From assembly GCA_916048055.1 (NCBI GenBank), contig CAJZHL010000022.1, positions 21,510 through 85,509 of the forward strand: a stretch of 64,000 nucleotides of DNA, written 5' to 3'. This document shows, in pieces, positions 24,416 to 35,321 of the stretch; positions within the stretch are counted from its first letter, which is position 1; each line of letters starts with the position of its first letter. The notes under the pieces are model-generated. The model was not told the DNA's origin and did not search any database. It worked only from the letters and a program-made list of their open reading frames with translations. The position numbers and the translations under genes were made by a program. The stretch comes from Pedinophyceae sp. YPF-701 (Eukaryota > Chlorophyta > Pedinophyceae).

Positions 24416-26317
24416 TCACCGCCGCTGCAGCCTCACGTGCACTCCGCCCGCCGGCGACGTCGTCAGCCCCGCCGTCATCTTCAGCTCCTCCTGCCCCGGC
24501 GTCAGCTCCAGCTTATACCCCCCCAGCACCCGCATCAGCGTCAGACTCGCCTCCTCCAGCGCGAACTGCTTCCCGATGCAGCCACGCGGTCCCGCGCCAA
24601 ACGGCATGTACGCCAGCTCCTCCCTGGGCTCCGGCCCGCTCCCGTCCAGCCCGTCGGGCAGCCACCGCTGCGGCCGGAACGCCTCCGGGTCGGTCCAGTA
24701 GCGCGGCGAGCGATGCGCGGAAAAGATGCACATCATGACGCGGTCGCCCTCTCGGACGCGGTACTCGGCCCCGGAGCTCGTCGTGATCGTTGTGTCGGCC
24801 GTCACGAAGCGCGCCGTGATGGGCGCGGGCGGGTAGAGCCGCAACGCCTCGTTCATGCACGCCCGCGTGTAGGTGCACTTCGGGATGTCGTCGTGCGTCG
24901 GCGTCCTGCCGCCGAGCACCTCGCGGACCTGCAGTCATCGCCCGCACGTGGCTGTGCCGCCTCAAGGCGCCGTGCACCGCCGCAGCTGAAAAACACCACG
25001 CATTACTACCAAACAGACCAAACAAACAACCACAAAATCAAACAAACGAACCGCAAGGGGGATCGGGCAGCTCGGCATCGATCGCGCGCACACCTCCGTC
25101 GCGACGCGCTCCTGCTCTTCCGGATGCTTCGCCAGGAGGTACGTGGCGAAGGCCAGCGCGCTCGCGGTCGTCTCGTACCCCGCCAGCAGAAACGTGCGCG
25201 CCTGCGCGATGACCTGGTCGCGCGACAGCTGCGCGCCCGTCCCACGGTCCTTCGACGCGGCCATGCGCGCCAGGAAGCACCCGGGCGCCGGCGCGCCCCC
25301 GCCCCCGCCCCGCCCCTCCGCCGCCGCCAGCAACTCCTCCCCCTTCCGCGTAAGGTACGCCCGGCACCGCAGGTTGCGCTGCAGGCGCTCGTCCGGCACG
25401 TGCCGCGCCAGCGGGTGCAGCAGGTGCCGCAGGGGCGGGAAGATGGCGATCAGCGTCATGTACGGCGTCCGCATCACCGTCGACGTGTTGAAGAACTCGC
25501 GCGCCGCCTGCAGGATCTCGGTGTCGCCCGCCGCGCCGTCCGCAGCGGCGCGCTGTGCACCGAACTCGACGCCGAACGCCGCGGGGCCCACCACGTCCAT
25601 CGTGAGCGCGCCGTACGCGCGCGCAATGTCGATCGGCGCGCCGTCGCGCGCCGCGCTGTCGAGCACGGCCAGGAGGCCGTCGACGGCGGTGTTCATGAGG
25701 TCGGTGTACTTTTCCACTGCGGAGTCTGACCCGAGGAACGCGGCCCACACCGCGCGGACGCCCTTCCAGGTGTCGCCGCGCTCGAAGACGACGCCCATGG
25801 CCTCAATGCGGCGCTCGCGCGCGGAGCCCGGGAACAGGCGCGTGAACCCGTCGCCTCGGTGCGCAAAGGAGCGGTGGTCGGCGCGGGCGATCTGGTGGAA
25901 GGCCCGCGCGTCGCAGAAGGCCAGGAAGTGCGTAGAGGGACCCAGGAAGAGGCGCACGACCTCGCCGTGCTGGGCGTGGAGCTTGATGAGCGCCTCGTGG
26001 AAGCCACCGTACTTGCGCAGCAGGCGGAGGTTGCCTGCAACGGGGATCGTGGCGGACGGTCTCGCGGTCCCCGCGGCCGCTGGTGGAGCAGCTGCTCTCT
26101 TCCCACTGGGCCTGCACGCACCTGTGAAGAGCTCGGGGGGCGGCCCGGGCACGTTGCGGAACTTGGTCATCGAGAGGACGATCGGACGACACCCCCACGC
26201 GAGGATGAGCGCGACGACGAGCCCGAGGGCCGCGACAGTCACCCCCTTGGGTGACAGCGCCACATCAGGCAGGCCCAGCGGCCGGATGGCCGCCTCCAAC
26301 GCGTCCACGACCAGCAT
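24416..26317 (-). CDS. Cytochrome P450 monooxygenase
   Basis: Exons on the minus strand are 26122-26317, 25094-26034 and 24416-24928. Phases close to a 549-residue protein. The start at 26317 is followed by an N-terminal hydrophobic anchor (VTVAALGLVVALILAW) and a Pro-rich hinge (VPGPPP), typical of an ER or plastid-envelope class II P450. Family motifs are present: the I-helix oxygen-binding motif AGYETTAS, the K-helix ExxR in EALRLYP, the PERF-like AFRPQRW, and the haem-binding loop FGAGPRGCIGKQF with the axial Cys. It should catalyse NADPH- and reductase-dependent hydroxylation. The substrate cannot be read from sequence. Donors are GTGCGT and GTGTGC. Intron 2 carries an AT-rich tract unlike the rest of the locus. 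The first ATG is chosen because it begins just before the anchor; in-frame sequence continues upstream. Confidence 0.88.
24929..25093 (-). other. P450 intron 2 with AT-rich tract
   Basis: The intron runs from GTGTGCGCG to GACTGCAG on the minus strand. Bases 24990-25065 are dominated by (T)nG units on the minus strand and are much poorer in GC than the flanking exons. The tract could be a pyrimidine-rich splicing signal or a remnant of an insertion. Confidence 0.7.
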
Positions 26318-26924
26318 TGCTACGGTCGTGCCTCCCGCAGTGGCAAGAGCGCACGCCCCCTCCCCCTCTTCCAGACACTCGACCGCACACGGCGTGATTC
26401 TGTGTCTGACACACACTGTCAGTCCCCCCTGCTCGCGCAAAAGCTGAGTCAGTCGTGCTGGGGCTACACGGGATCGGGGGCGCGGAGACCGGAGCGGGGG
26501 GGGAGTTCGCCCTCGGCCGCAGCGCCTACCCATCTCTCGGACGGTTGAGTTGGTGCGTCCGTCTGACGCAGAGCGAACGAGATTGCTGCGGGCCGTAGGA
26601 CACGGCCGAGGCAGGGTGGCCGAGAGCAACGACAGCGGCGGAGCACCCGCACGCGCGAGAGACATGCCAAGCGAACATGTCGACGTTGGGCCACCACGTG
26701 AACGTATGAGAGCGCTTTTGCTGTGTGGGCGACAGCGCCGGCTCGAGCGGGGCAGTTCAGCGCCTCCGCCTCGGCCCCCGCTCACAGCGGCTCAGCATCG
26801 CGGCGCGCCGGCACCGCCACCCGCGGCACGTGCCAGCCCCGCGCGAGCGATGCGGTGACAGCTCTCGCGCTGCCGCAGCGGTCCTCGTGTTCGTTACAAG
26901 CGCGCGGCGCGAGCCCGGGACAGC
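26318..26924. other. P450 upstream region and NAC beta 3' flank
   Basis: The two flanking genes are both on the minus strand. The region should hold the P450 promoter and 5' untranslated sequence. No TATA-like box or other motif stands out. An open frame continues upstream of the chosen P450 start, but its composition gives no support for coding. Confidence 0.4.
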
Positions 26925-28085
26925 TCAGCCCTGCGTGGCCTCCTCGAAGTTGTCGACGAGGTCCGGCACGTCGTCGTCGTCGTCATCCACCACCCCCGAG
27001 GCCCCCGCGCCGCCCGCAGCGCCGCCCTTCTGGAACGACGCCAGCATCTCCTGCAGCGCCTGCATCTGCATGGCGTTGCCGCCAGCGCCCTGCTGCAGCA
27101 GCTGCGGGATCATGTCGGCCAGCGACCGCGTCACCGGCGTCCCCGACACCACGTACGTGTTCGCTGCGATCGAGGCCTGGACCTTCGGGTTCTTGAACTG
27201 GATGACGCTCTCCGACTGGAAGATGTTGACCTCCTCGATGCCTGCGGGCGCCGACGGGGGTCGCGGGGCCGCTCAGGGACGGCGGTGTGTGTGTTGCTGG
27301 GGCACGTGCAGGTGTGCGGGCGCTGGCGGGCGGGTGGGCGGCTGGCGGCGTTGCGGGCCGCGGTTCAGGGGGGCGTGCGAGGTGGCGGGGCGCCTGCGAG
27401 GAGCGGCGAGCGCGGCGGGTGGCTGGTTGCGCTCGGAGGGCGAGCAGCAGCAGGCGGGCAGCGCACCAGGGATGACATTGACGCCCATGCGCTTCAGCGT
27501 GGATTGTAGGCGCTTGTCGTCCGCGCCCGCCGTCTTATGGACCTTCTTCTGCGACCTGCAGGCAGCGTGGCGCCGCGGCGGAGGGCGGCGTGGGCGTGCC
27601 GGTCCAACCTGGGCTCAGGGCCGCGCTCCGTCGTGCGCGCGGCACGGTGGACGATCGCCGGCAGCGGCGCCGGCTCTCGCGTCAAGGCTTCGTCAGGCAT
27701 CCCGGGGGACCGCGGGACCGACGCGCGTCCGCGGTGTGGGCGCGGAGGCGCGCGAACAGCACTGGCTGGGCGGACGGGCAGGGGCGGCGGGGGGCGGGCT
27801 CCATGGGAGGCCGTGGTCGGCGGAGGGAGAAGCGTGGGTCTGCGTGGCTCTGTGCGGCGACAGGCTGGATCGGGGCAGGCCTCAGCTGGCCGCGAGAGGG
27901 GTTGGCGGGCATTCGAGCGGGCCGTGCTAGGCGCTGCACGCTGCTGCCGTTGGGCACTTGCGCGGATACGAAGTGCGAGGCGCGACTTCTGTTGAGGGGA
28001 GTGAAAGCGCAGGCACGTACCTCCGGACCCCGCCCTTCCCTGACCGGGCTGCGCCGGCAACGGCCTGGAGCTTCTTCAAGTCCAT
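26925..28085 (-). CDS. Nascent polypeptide-associated complex subunit beta (BTF3)
   Basis: Three minus-strand exons, 28021-28085, 27467-27555 and 26925-27241, give 156 residues with matching phases (AG|G and G|GC junctions). The N-terminus MDLKKLQAVAGAARSGKGG and the basic ribosome-binding stretch VRRSQKKVHK are diagnostic of NAC beta. The NAC domain follows (DDKRLQSTLKRMGVN, then IEEVNIFQSE and VIQFKNPKVQAS). The protein ends in a Gly/Ala linker, a poly-Asp patch and a DLVDNFEE tail. NAC beta pairs with NAC alpha at the ribosome exit tunnel and shields nascent chains. Length is normal for the family. It lies head to head with the PPR-like gene at 28601. Confidence 0.93.
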
Positions 28086-28600
28086 CTGCGATCGCAGGGA
28101 GGGGCGCCGCGAGCAGGGTCGGCGTCGAATATCGGGACGCGGCTTCGCGCGATGCGCGCGCGTTTTTGGAGCCCCCACGAGGGCGACGACGGGCAGTCTG
28201 CAGGCGGCAAGGGCGTGCTCAGGACACCCCGCGCATTACCTGTCCCTCCCTGCCGCCTCCTTATCCGGGTGGTCTGAAACAGAGGGCGACGGCGCGCGCC
28301 CCCGGCGGCCCTTGTCCCCCAAGCGACCAGGCGGGCCGTGTGTGTCTCCACTCAGGGGGACTGCCCCGTACGGCCGACTGCAGCTACCATGGGCCACTGG
28401 CGCGATCCGCGCAGGTACTCTACACCCGCTGCATCTCGCTGGGCGCGTCTCCAACCTCCGGGGGCGCACACACCGCACACCGCGCCTGGTAGGTCGTCGC
28501 GGCACCACCGCCGCGCGGATCCGAGAGAACCGCATCGCACCGTCTGGTCCGACTGGCCCAGCAGCAGCAGAGGCTGGACGCCCAGCGGCCAACGGGCATC
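28086..28600. promoter_or_regulatory. Shared divergent promoter region (NAC beta / PPR-like gene)
   Basis: 515 bp separate the start codons of two divergently transcribed genes, so both promoters must lie here. No TATA box is apparent; the sequence is uniformly GC-rich. Frames that cross it are shadows without conserved motifs. Confidence 0.45.
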
Positions 28601-29617
28601 ATGCTGCGCCAGGCCGCAGTGCGTGCTGCCAGGGCCTTGCCCGGCGCGCAGGTGCTTGCCTCGTCGCGCTGCGTACGGTGCGTGTCTCACGGGTCGGCCG
28701 CGACGCGCGACGACGCCCAGGTAGACGACGCTGCGCTCGAACCGCGCGAGCCCGCCGCGGCGTCCCAGCCCGCAGCGTCGCGCGACGCTGCGTGGCAGCA
28801 GCTGGCCTTCCCGGGGCTGCGCGAGCACGTCGAGAAGCTGATAGGCGACAACTTCAAGAAGACGTACGGCTTGGACCAGGCGAAGCTGTTCAAGCTCGTG
28901 GCCGAGGCGTCCTCCAAGGAGGAGGCCACCGAGGCGCTCAACACCATCCACCGCGTGCGTCCCCGCGCGGCCTCCCGAACGAACAGCCTGGCGCCGCAAT
29001 CCACGTCTCCGCGCGGCATCTAGCTCGCGGAAGGTCTCCGCGGGCACGAGATACCGGGTTCCGATCCCGTACCCCTTGAACGCCGATACACACTGGCGGT
29101 TCGCTTCGGTGCGTCATCGCAGGCGTGGGTGTGGCGGACGGCGGCGCCGCGCGGCTCCCTGCGGCGCTGGCACAACGCGCTCGGCTTCGAGTTCGTCGAC
29201 AAGTGCATCGGGATCGGGGCCAGCGGCGTTGCTCTTGACGCAGCGCGCCGCGCGTGGGAGGTGGGGTTCGTCGTGCGCGCGCCGCTCTTCCACCGCGTCA
29301 TGGAGGTGCGTCCGCTCCGCACGTGTACGCGCTCCGCGCGCGGCGCGAGGTCCCGGCGACCCCCCGCGCCGCCCGGCGCACACTCGCGCCGACAACGGGC
29401 AGCGGCAACGCGCGTGCAGGCGATGATCGAGGAGGGCGATGTCGCGGGGCTGATCATGACGTACGCCGCCATGAAGGACAACGTCGTGGCGCCCACGCAG
29501 GCCACGGGGGCGATCCTCGTCGGCGGTTTGCGGGGCGCCGGGCGGGAGGAGCTGGCCGCGGCCGTGGAGGAGGAGTTCAAGCTCAACGGCGTGCCGATCG
29601 CGGGCGCGGATGCGTGA
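28601..29617 (+). CDS. Organelle-targeted helical-repeat (PPR-like) protein
   Basis: Exons 28601-28954, 29123-29305 and 29420-29617 (all phase 0, donors GTGCGT) give 244 residues. The first ~30 residues are rich in Arg, Ala and Val with no acidic residues, as in a mitochondrial or plastid presequence. The rest is alpha-helical. The second and third exons read as paired helices (GASGVALDAARRAWEVGF, then LFHRVMEAMIEEGDVAGL, then TYAAMKDNVVAPTQATGAIL and VGGLRGAGREEL). Their spacing and small-residue pattern resemble pentatricopeptide repeats, which bind organelle RNA. The match is by pattern only, and other helical-repeat families remain possible. Confidence 0.6.
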
Positions 29618-30411
29618 CGCGGGCGCCGGTGTTGAAAGCCCTAGCGAGCCGCGGGTGTTGCGGCTGGGTGGACGCACATGCAGCGGCTCGCTAGGGGCGA
29701 TTCGACAGGGCTTTCTTCTCACTGGGGCAGCTTGCCCGGGTTCGCACTGGGAGGCGTGTGACCCGCGGGTGGAGCGGTGCGTCGGCGCTCAGTGGCGGTC
29801 GCTACGCCGTCCTTTGCGCAAGCGGCGGGCCGGGCAGCAAGTGTCGTGTGCTGTGCGGCACGTGTGCTGCGGGTGCTGGCGCCACGGGGGGCAGACGCCT
29901 CTGCCGGCGCTTGCAACTCCCCCACGCGAAAGAAGCAGTCGATGCACGCGCGCAAGATGCGAAATGCGGAAGACAAGCAGAGGATGGAGCGAAACCATAT
30001 TCATTACTATAATTATTAGAATCACTGGATTGCGGGCCGCAGATTCAGCGGGCTGATGGGCAGGTCAGGCCAGCAGGCGCGGCGGCCATCGCAGGCGACT
30101 CTCGGGGCGGACACGGCGCTGTTGGTCAGCTAAGTCGTGCGCACACATCGGTGATCACATCCTGCGATGCGACCTCGTAGCGGTTCGCTGCAGGTTCAGA
30201 TCAGAGTTTCGCAGACAGCGACTGGCCACGCATGCGGACACGCGTCGCTGCGGCGAAACGGCACGAGCGGGGAGGGTGGGGGCGCGGGTGGGTGGAATGG
30301 TCAAAGTAATTTGCGTGGTCTTTCAAGGTGTGTGACTGTGTAGTAGCAGTTCGCCGCAGGGTGCGGGAGTGCTGTGTGTGTGTGTGTGTTGGGGCGCGCT
30401 CGGGGAGCGGT
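29618..30411. other. Intergenic, convergent 3' flanks
   Basis: The region between the ends of the PPR-like gene (+) and the Ser/Arg-rich gene (-) has no supported gene. A short AT-rich patch at about 29995-30020, containing TATAATTATTA, stands out against the GC-rich background and could serve 3'-end formation. A (TG)n run lies at 30376-30390. Confidence 0.45.
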
Positions 30412-33400
30412 TCAGTGCGTCGCGTCGGGCTGGCGGATCATGGGCACCATGCCGTAGGGCGCGGTGTCGAGCGCCTCGTCGGCGTTGCCGTACTTCCTTG
30501 GGGTGCTCGCGTCGCCGCGCGCCTGGAGCGCGCTGCCCTTCCCGTCGACCTGCACGCCACGAGTCACGACACAGCGCTTTTGAGCGCCCGCTACACGTAC
30601 AACATTTCCTTTCACCTCTTTTCGCAACGCCAACGCCCCAACACAACGACCCGGCCGGGACACAGCCGGTGCTCAGCCGGGGCGGTCAGGTCTCCAGGCG
30701 GCAGCGCTCGCGGCCGCCGTGGCCGGCCCAGGCGCGCGCACCTTGATGAAAGGTCCTGGCATCATTCTGCGGCTCGAGGCCGCCCGCAGGGCGTCGTCGT
30801 GCCCGCCGCCGTTCCGCGACTCCTCCGCCATGCGCCCCGCGACGCTCGAGAACGTCGACGGCCGCTCGCCCTCGCTCCCGGCGTCCTCAACCACCGACAG
30901 CACCGGCCGCCTCTGCCCGCCAGCTTCGACGTCCTCCGCGACCGACTCGTAGCCCGTGTCGCTCCCGGAGTCGCTCTCCGTGTAGTGGCTGCCGGCGGGC
31001 GACCGCGAGCGGCCTCCGCCGGGGCTCTCGAGCCCGCTGCGCTTCGACAGCAGCGCGCGCGACGACACGGCCGCCGAGACCGCCTCGCCGAGGTCCTCGC
31101 TGGTGTTGTTGCGCTTGCGCAGCGTCTGCACGCGCAGGAGCCGCTCCGAGCGCAGCTCGCGCCGCGCCATGACCGCCTCCATCGACCCGGCCATGCCCTG
31201 TTTGCTCTTCCCGGCCAACATGGCCTTGAACTTCGACTCCGCGTTCGACTCCTGCGCCGCCTGCTGCTGCTTCTTCTCCTCCTTCTGCTTGAGCCGCTCG
31301 CGCCGCGCCTTCATCTTCGCCTCGTGCTCCGCGCGCCCGCCGCGCCGCTTCTTCTTCTCCCCCGACGCCTTGGAGTCCGTCGTCACCTGCGAGTCCTCCG
31401 TGGCCGCGGACGCGCCGGACGCCATGCGCTTGAACGACAGGCCCTTCTTGAAGGACGCCGCGCGCTCCGCGAACGACGCCTGCTTCGAGAGCCCCGGCGA
31501 GCTCTGCTGCTTTGAGCCGTCGGCGGCGGCCTCGCGGTGCGACTCGGCCGCGCTGCCGGCTTGGGTTCCGGGCGAGGACTTGACGTGCGCCGACGACCCC
31601 GCCGCGCTGCTCTTCTTGCGCGAGAGCGTCCGCGCCAGCGGCTGCGGGCTCGCCGACGTGATCTCCGGCTCCGCGGCCGCGCGCTGCAGGCTCATCGTCC
31701 GCAGAGACGCGCTGGCGCTGAACACCGACCTCCGCGGCTCCGGCTCCGGCTCCGCCTTCGACTCGGGCTGCGGCTTGGGCGTCGCGGGGCCCGCCGGCGA
31801 CGCCGCCCGCGGCGGCGGCGACACAACCAGCCGCTTGGACGTCGACTCCTTGCGCTCGAGCGTGCGGCCCGGCGCGGTCTTGTGCTGCACCGCCGGCGAG
31901 TTCTCCACGGCCTGCTTGATGGCCGCCATCCGGTGCACCTCGCTCGGGCCCGCGTCGCCCGCGTCGGGGGCAGCGCGCGGCGCAGCGCGCCAGTCCTGCG
32001 ACCGCCTGTTCCGCGCCGACGCGACAACGCTGCGCTCCGGCGGCTGCGCGACCGGCGCGGGCTGCTCGACAGCGTCCGCCTCGGGCACCCAGCTCGCGGC
32101 CCGGCCGCTGCGGCGTGCGGACGACACCCGGGACGCGCCGCGCCAGTCTGCGTCCTTGTTGCCGCCCTGCGAGGCGCGCTTCTCGACGGCGTCCGCCTCG
32201 GGCACCCAGCTCGCCGCGCGCCCGCTCCTCCGCGACGAGCTCGCGCGCGGGAGCGCGTCGCGCACGCGCCCGCTCGACCGCCGGCGCTCCAGGCTGCCGC
32301 GGTGCCCGCCCTCCGCTTGCGCGAAGTACCCCGCGACGCGGCTGTTCTGTTCCTCGCGCGCGCCCAGGTCCTTCGCGGTCCGCCCGCTCGAGCTCCTCTT
32401 CCGCGTCAGGTCGCGCCGGCCCGAGCTCTGGCGCCGCGACGGAACCTTGCGCAGCGCGTCCTCGGCGTCGAGGTTCGCCGAGCCGGTCTTGCTGCTGCTG
32501 CCGTTGCGCGTCAGGGCGCGCATCTCGCCCTCGCCCGCGCTCAGCTGCCGGTTGCGCATCTGCCGCCCGAGTCGCGTGTTCTTGAACGACGGAATGCGCT
32601 TGCTGTTGCCACCGCGCGACGACGCGCGCTGCGGCGCCGCGTTGCGCTCGTGGCGGCTCAGGTCGCGCTGCAGGCGCGCGGGCGGCGACTGCGACCGCCG
32701 CTCGTACATGTCGCGCAGCGACGCGCCCCGGGACACCCGGCTGCCCGCGTGCGACCCCGCAGACGGCCCGACGGGGCGCGCCTCCTTGGTGGCCTCGCCC
32801 TCCGACGTCGACAGCCGGATCTCGTCGACGTTGATCTGGTGCGACTGCACGCGCGTCAGCTCGCGCTCGCGCGCCGCGGGGCCGTCGCCGGCCCCGCGCG
32901 ACGCCGAGACGTTGAGGCGCGTGCGCGACGCGCCCGCCCGCACGTGCGCGGCGCGGCCGTCGTCGTGCGAGGCGCGCACGTCCGAGAACTCCATGCGCTG
33001 CCGCGAGCGGTTCCACCACTGCACCGACCGGTTCGTCGCGCCGGACTTGACCGACGGCGCACCGAGGACGGCGCTGTCCTCCGCGGCCAGCCCGCCGTCG
33101 CCGAGGTGCATGCGGCGCCGCGAGAGGCTCCGCCCGCGCGACGTCTGCCGGCGGTCCTCCTCGGCGCCCTCGTCGCCCTCCGGGATGTTCGCGCCCCTGC
33201 ACGGCACGCGGGCGCGCACGCCTTCATGGCTCGCTCGTCGCCAGCGGCTCGCGCGGCGGCCGTCCGCGGCGCCGGCGGTCGTTCGAGCGCGGCGTCGCCA
33301 GAGCAGCGGCGGACGCGCTGTGCGTCGGCTGCGAGCTGGCCACCCGCGCAGCCTGGCGAACAGAGGCATTTCTTGGGGCGGCAGCTTTGTTGGATTATCG

Positions 33401-34527
33401 CTGCCGCCGCAGCAGGGGCGTCGCGCAGAGGTGCGCACCTGGTGTTGATGGTCCTGGTGGCGTCCGAGGGGCGCGAGGCGCCGGACGCGAGGCGTCGGCG
33501 CGACCCCGGTCGGCTCAGCACCTTACCGTCGCTCGCTTCGGCCGCCAAGTTCGCCATGACGTTCGCTGGCACGGTGGCGCGGCGCGAGAGCGGCGTGGTC
33601 TCGCCGTTGCCCCCGAGGGCGATCGAGCGGCTCGAGACCCCAACCATGGGGCGGGCGTCCAGCCCGGAGGCGCGCGAGTGCCCGCTCCGGAGCATCTGCT
33701 GCCTGCTCTGGCGCGACGTGCCGGCGAGCATGCGCCTGCTGACCGGCTTCGGCGTGTGCCCGGACTGCGATCGCGGGATCGGACGGGGCCGGGCGCTCAG
33801 CGCGGGATAATCACGTGGCCACCAACAGCACCACGTGGCGCGCGGGCGGCCGGGCGGGGGCGCGCACCATGCGTCCGTCGTCCCACTGGCCTCTCTTCGC
33901 TCGGTTCGCGCGGTCGATGTCCTTGATGATCTGCTTCGTCCCCGCCTCGTTGCCCTGCGCCGCCAGACACAGCAGACACTTCACCACCGCCGGGAGCTCC
34001 TTCGCGGCCCTCTCCGGCACCGCGCGCGCCGCCACGCTCGCCCTGCAGTTCCATCCGACCCAGGGCGCGCACCAGCGTGGGTTCCGCGGCGCTTCGCCCG
34101 ACGCAGGCGCCCCGCGAGCGATTTCAGGCGAGCTGCAACCGTCTGCCGCCGCGCGCGGCGCCCGGCCGACGAGGCGCGCCAGCGCCGCCACGCAGCGCAT
34201 ATCCGCGTCGCGGCAGCGCAGTGGGGCCGCCGGCGAGCCGCGTCGCGCCGCGCGCGGCCGCAGCGGCGGGAGGAGCCCTCAGCCACCGCACAGGGGGCAC
34301 GCCGGCGATGCAGATCGGCCGCTGCACGAGAGCGCGCACCTGTAGTCCACGACGGCGTTCGGGCTGTCCAGGGCAATGAGGCGGCTCGAGGCGCCGCCGT
34401 GCACCCTCCTACGGTCGGCTTGGCGCTCTTCCTGGGACGCGAAGGAGTCTTGCCTGCTTCCGAGGCTGTCGTCGTCGAGGTCGAGGGCCCTGGCGCCGGG
34501 GCCCTCTGCGGTCGCGGCCGCTGCCAT
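30412..34527 (-). CDS. Ser/Arg-rich, largely disordered protein of unknown function
   Basis: Five minus-strand exons, 34340-34527, 33868-34042, 33439-33764, 30742-33196 and 30412-30549, join with consistent phases to 1,093 residues. All donors are GTGCGC. The N-terminal ~120 residues hold the only ordered-looking part, including KELPAVVKCLLCLAAQG and KQIIKDIDRANRAKRGQW. This weakly recalls the end of a calponin-homology domain, but the first half of that fold is missing. The remainder is basic and rich in Ser, Arg and Ala, with many RxxS phosphorylation-like sites, a Lys/Glu/Gln coiled-coil stretch (EHEAKMKARRERLKQKEEKK) and two copies of RRSGRAASWVPEADAVE. The C-terminus is a compact PRKYGNADEALDTAPYGMVP tail. 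A cytoskeletal or nuclear scaffold is possible; I do not assign a function. Confidence 0.7.
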
Positions 34528-35321
34528 TGTGCGTCACTCGGGGCCTGCGGGGCCGTCGGAGAAGCCCGCGTGCGTCAGCGGCGGCGGGGGCTTTGCTTGG
34601 CAAACGTGCGCGCCGCAGCGCGCGGACGCGGCCTCGCGCGGACCGTTCCGCGGGCCCGGTGCGTCTTGCGCGAGTCGAGGTTCAAAACCCGCCGCGCAGG
34701 GCCGCGGACGGCGCCCCCGCGCGGCGCAACGGACCGCACAGAGCATCTCCAGGGAGGGGGCCGGGGGGGCGGGAGCCCGGCCCCGAACCGCGCAGGGCTC
34801 CCGACCGCGCGGCGTGTCGCGCTGCTGTGCGCGCGGCCCGGGCCCAGCGGTCGCGCAAAGCACGCGGCAGGGGGAGGGTTCGCGCCACCGCCCTGGCCAG
34901 GGGCAACGCGCGGTCGCGCAGAGCACCCACCTGCGCTCCGTTGGCGCGCTCGAAGGGATTCGGCGTCTCTCGGGCGGAGAGCGCGTCCACGCGGAGAGCG
35001 GCCGCGTCGGTTGCGCCCACGTGGCGCTGGGGCAGAGGTGCACAGGAGAGGTGGTGCTTCGCCGCCGGTTCAATGCAGGAAGAGGGGCGGCTGCTGCACA
35101 CGGGGGGCGCGGCTGGAATGCGCAGGCGGCGGGGCGCCGCGCGGCAACGCGGGCCGCCCGGGCGGGGAGCGGCGAGGGCGGGAGGTGCGAGATCCCTACC
35201 GTGGCCTTGCGTAAGGGCGCCGCGACGCGTGGGGCGACGCGAGGCGGACATTGCGCCGCGGCTGCGCGGCGCCGGATTGAAATTACGAGAACAGGAGTGA
35301 TTTCAGTGAACGAGAGACACG
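34528..35321. promoter_or_regulatory. Divergent promoter region (Ser/Arg-rich gene / cyclophilin)
   Basis: 794 bp lie between two start codons facing away from each other. The sequence is extremely GC-rich until about 35275, where a short AT-richer leader (AATTACGAGAACAGGAGTGATTTCAGTG) precedes the cyclophilin ATG. No other feature is seen. Confidence 0.45.

Noticed and set aside
31103-33810. Two plus-strand open frames of 781 and 757 residues
   Set aside because: They are antisense shadows of the Ser/Arg-rich gene, whose five minus-strand exons have matching phases and donors.
34044-34527. A calponin-homology domain at the start of the Ser/Arg-rich protein
   Set aside because: Only a short stretch resembles the last helices of the fold; the first two thirds are missing in every spliced model.
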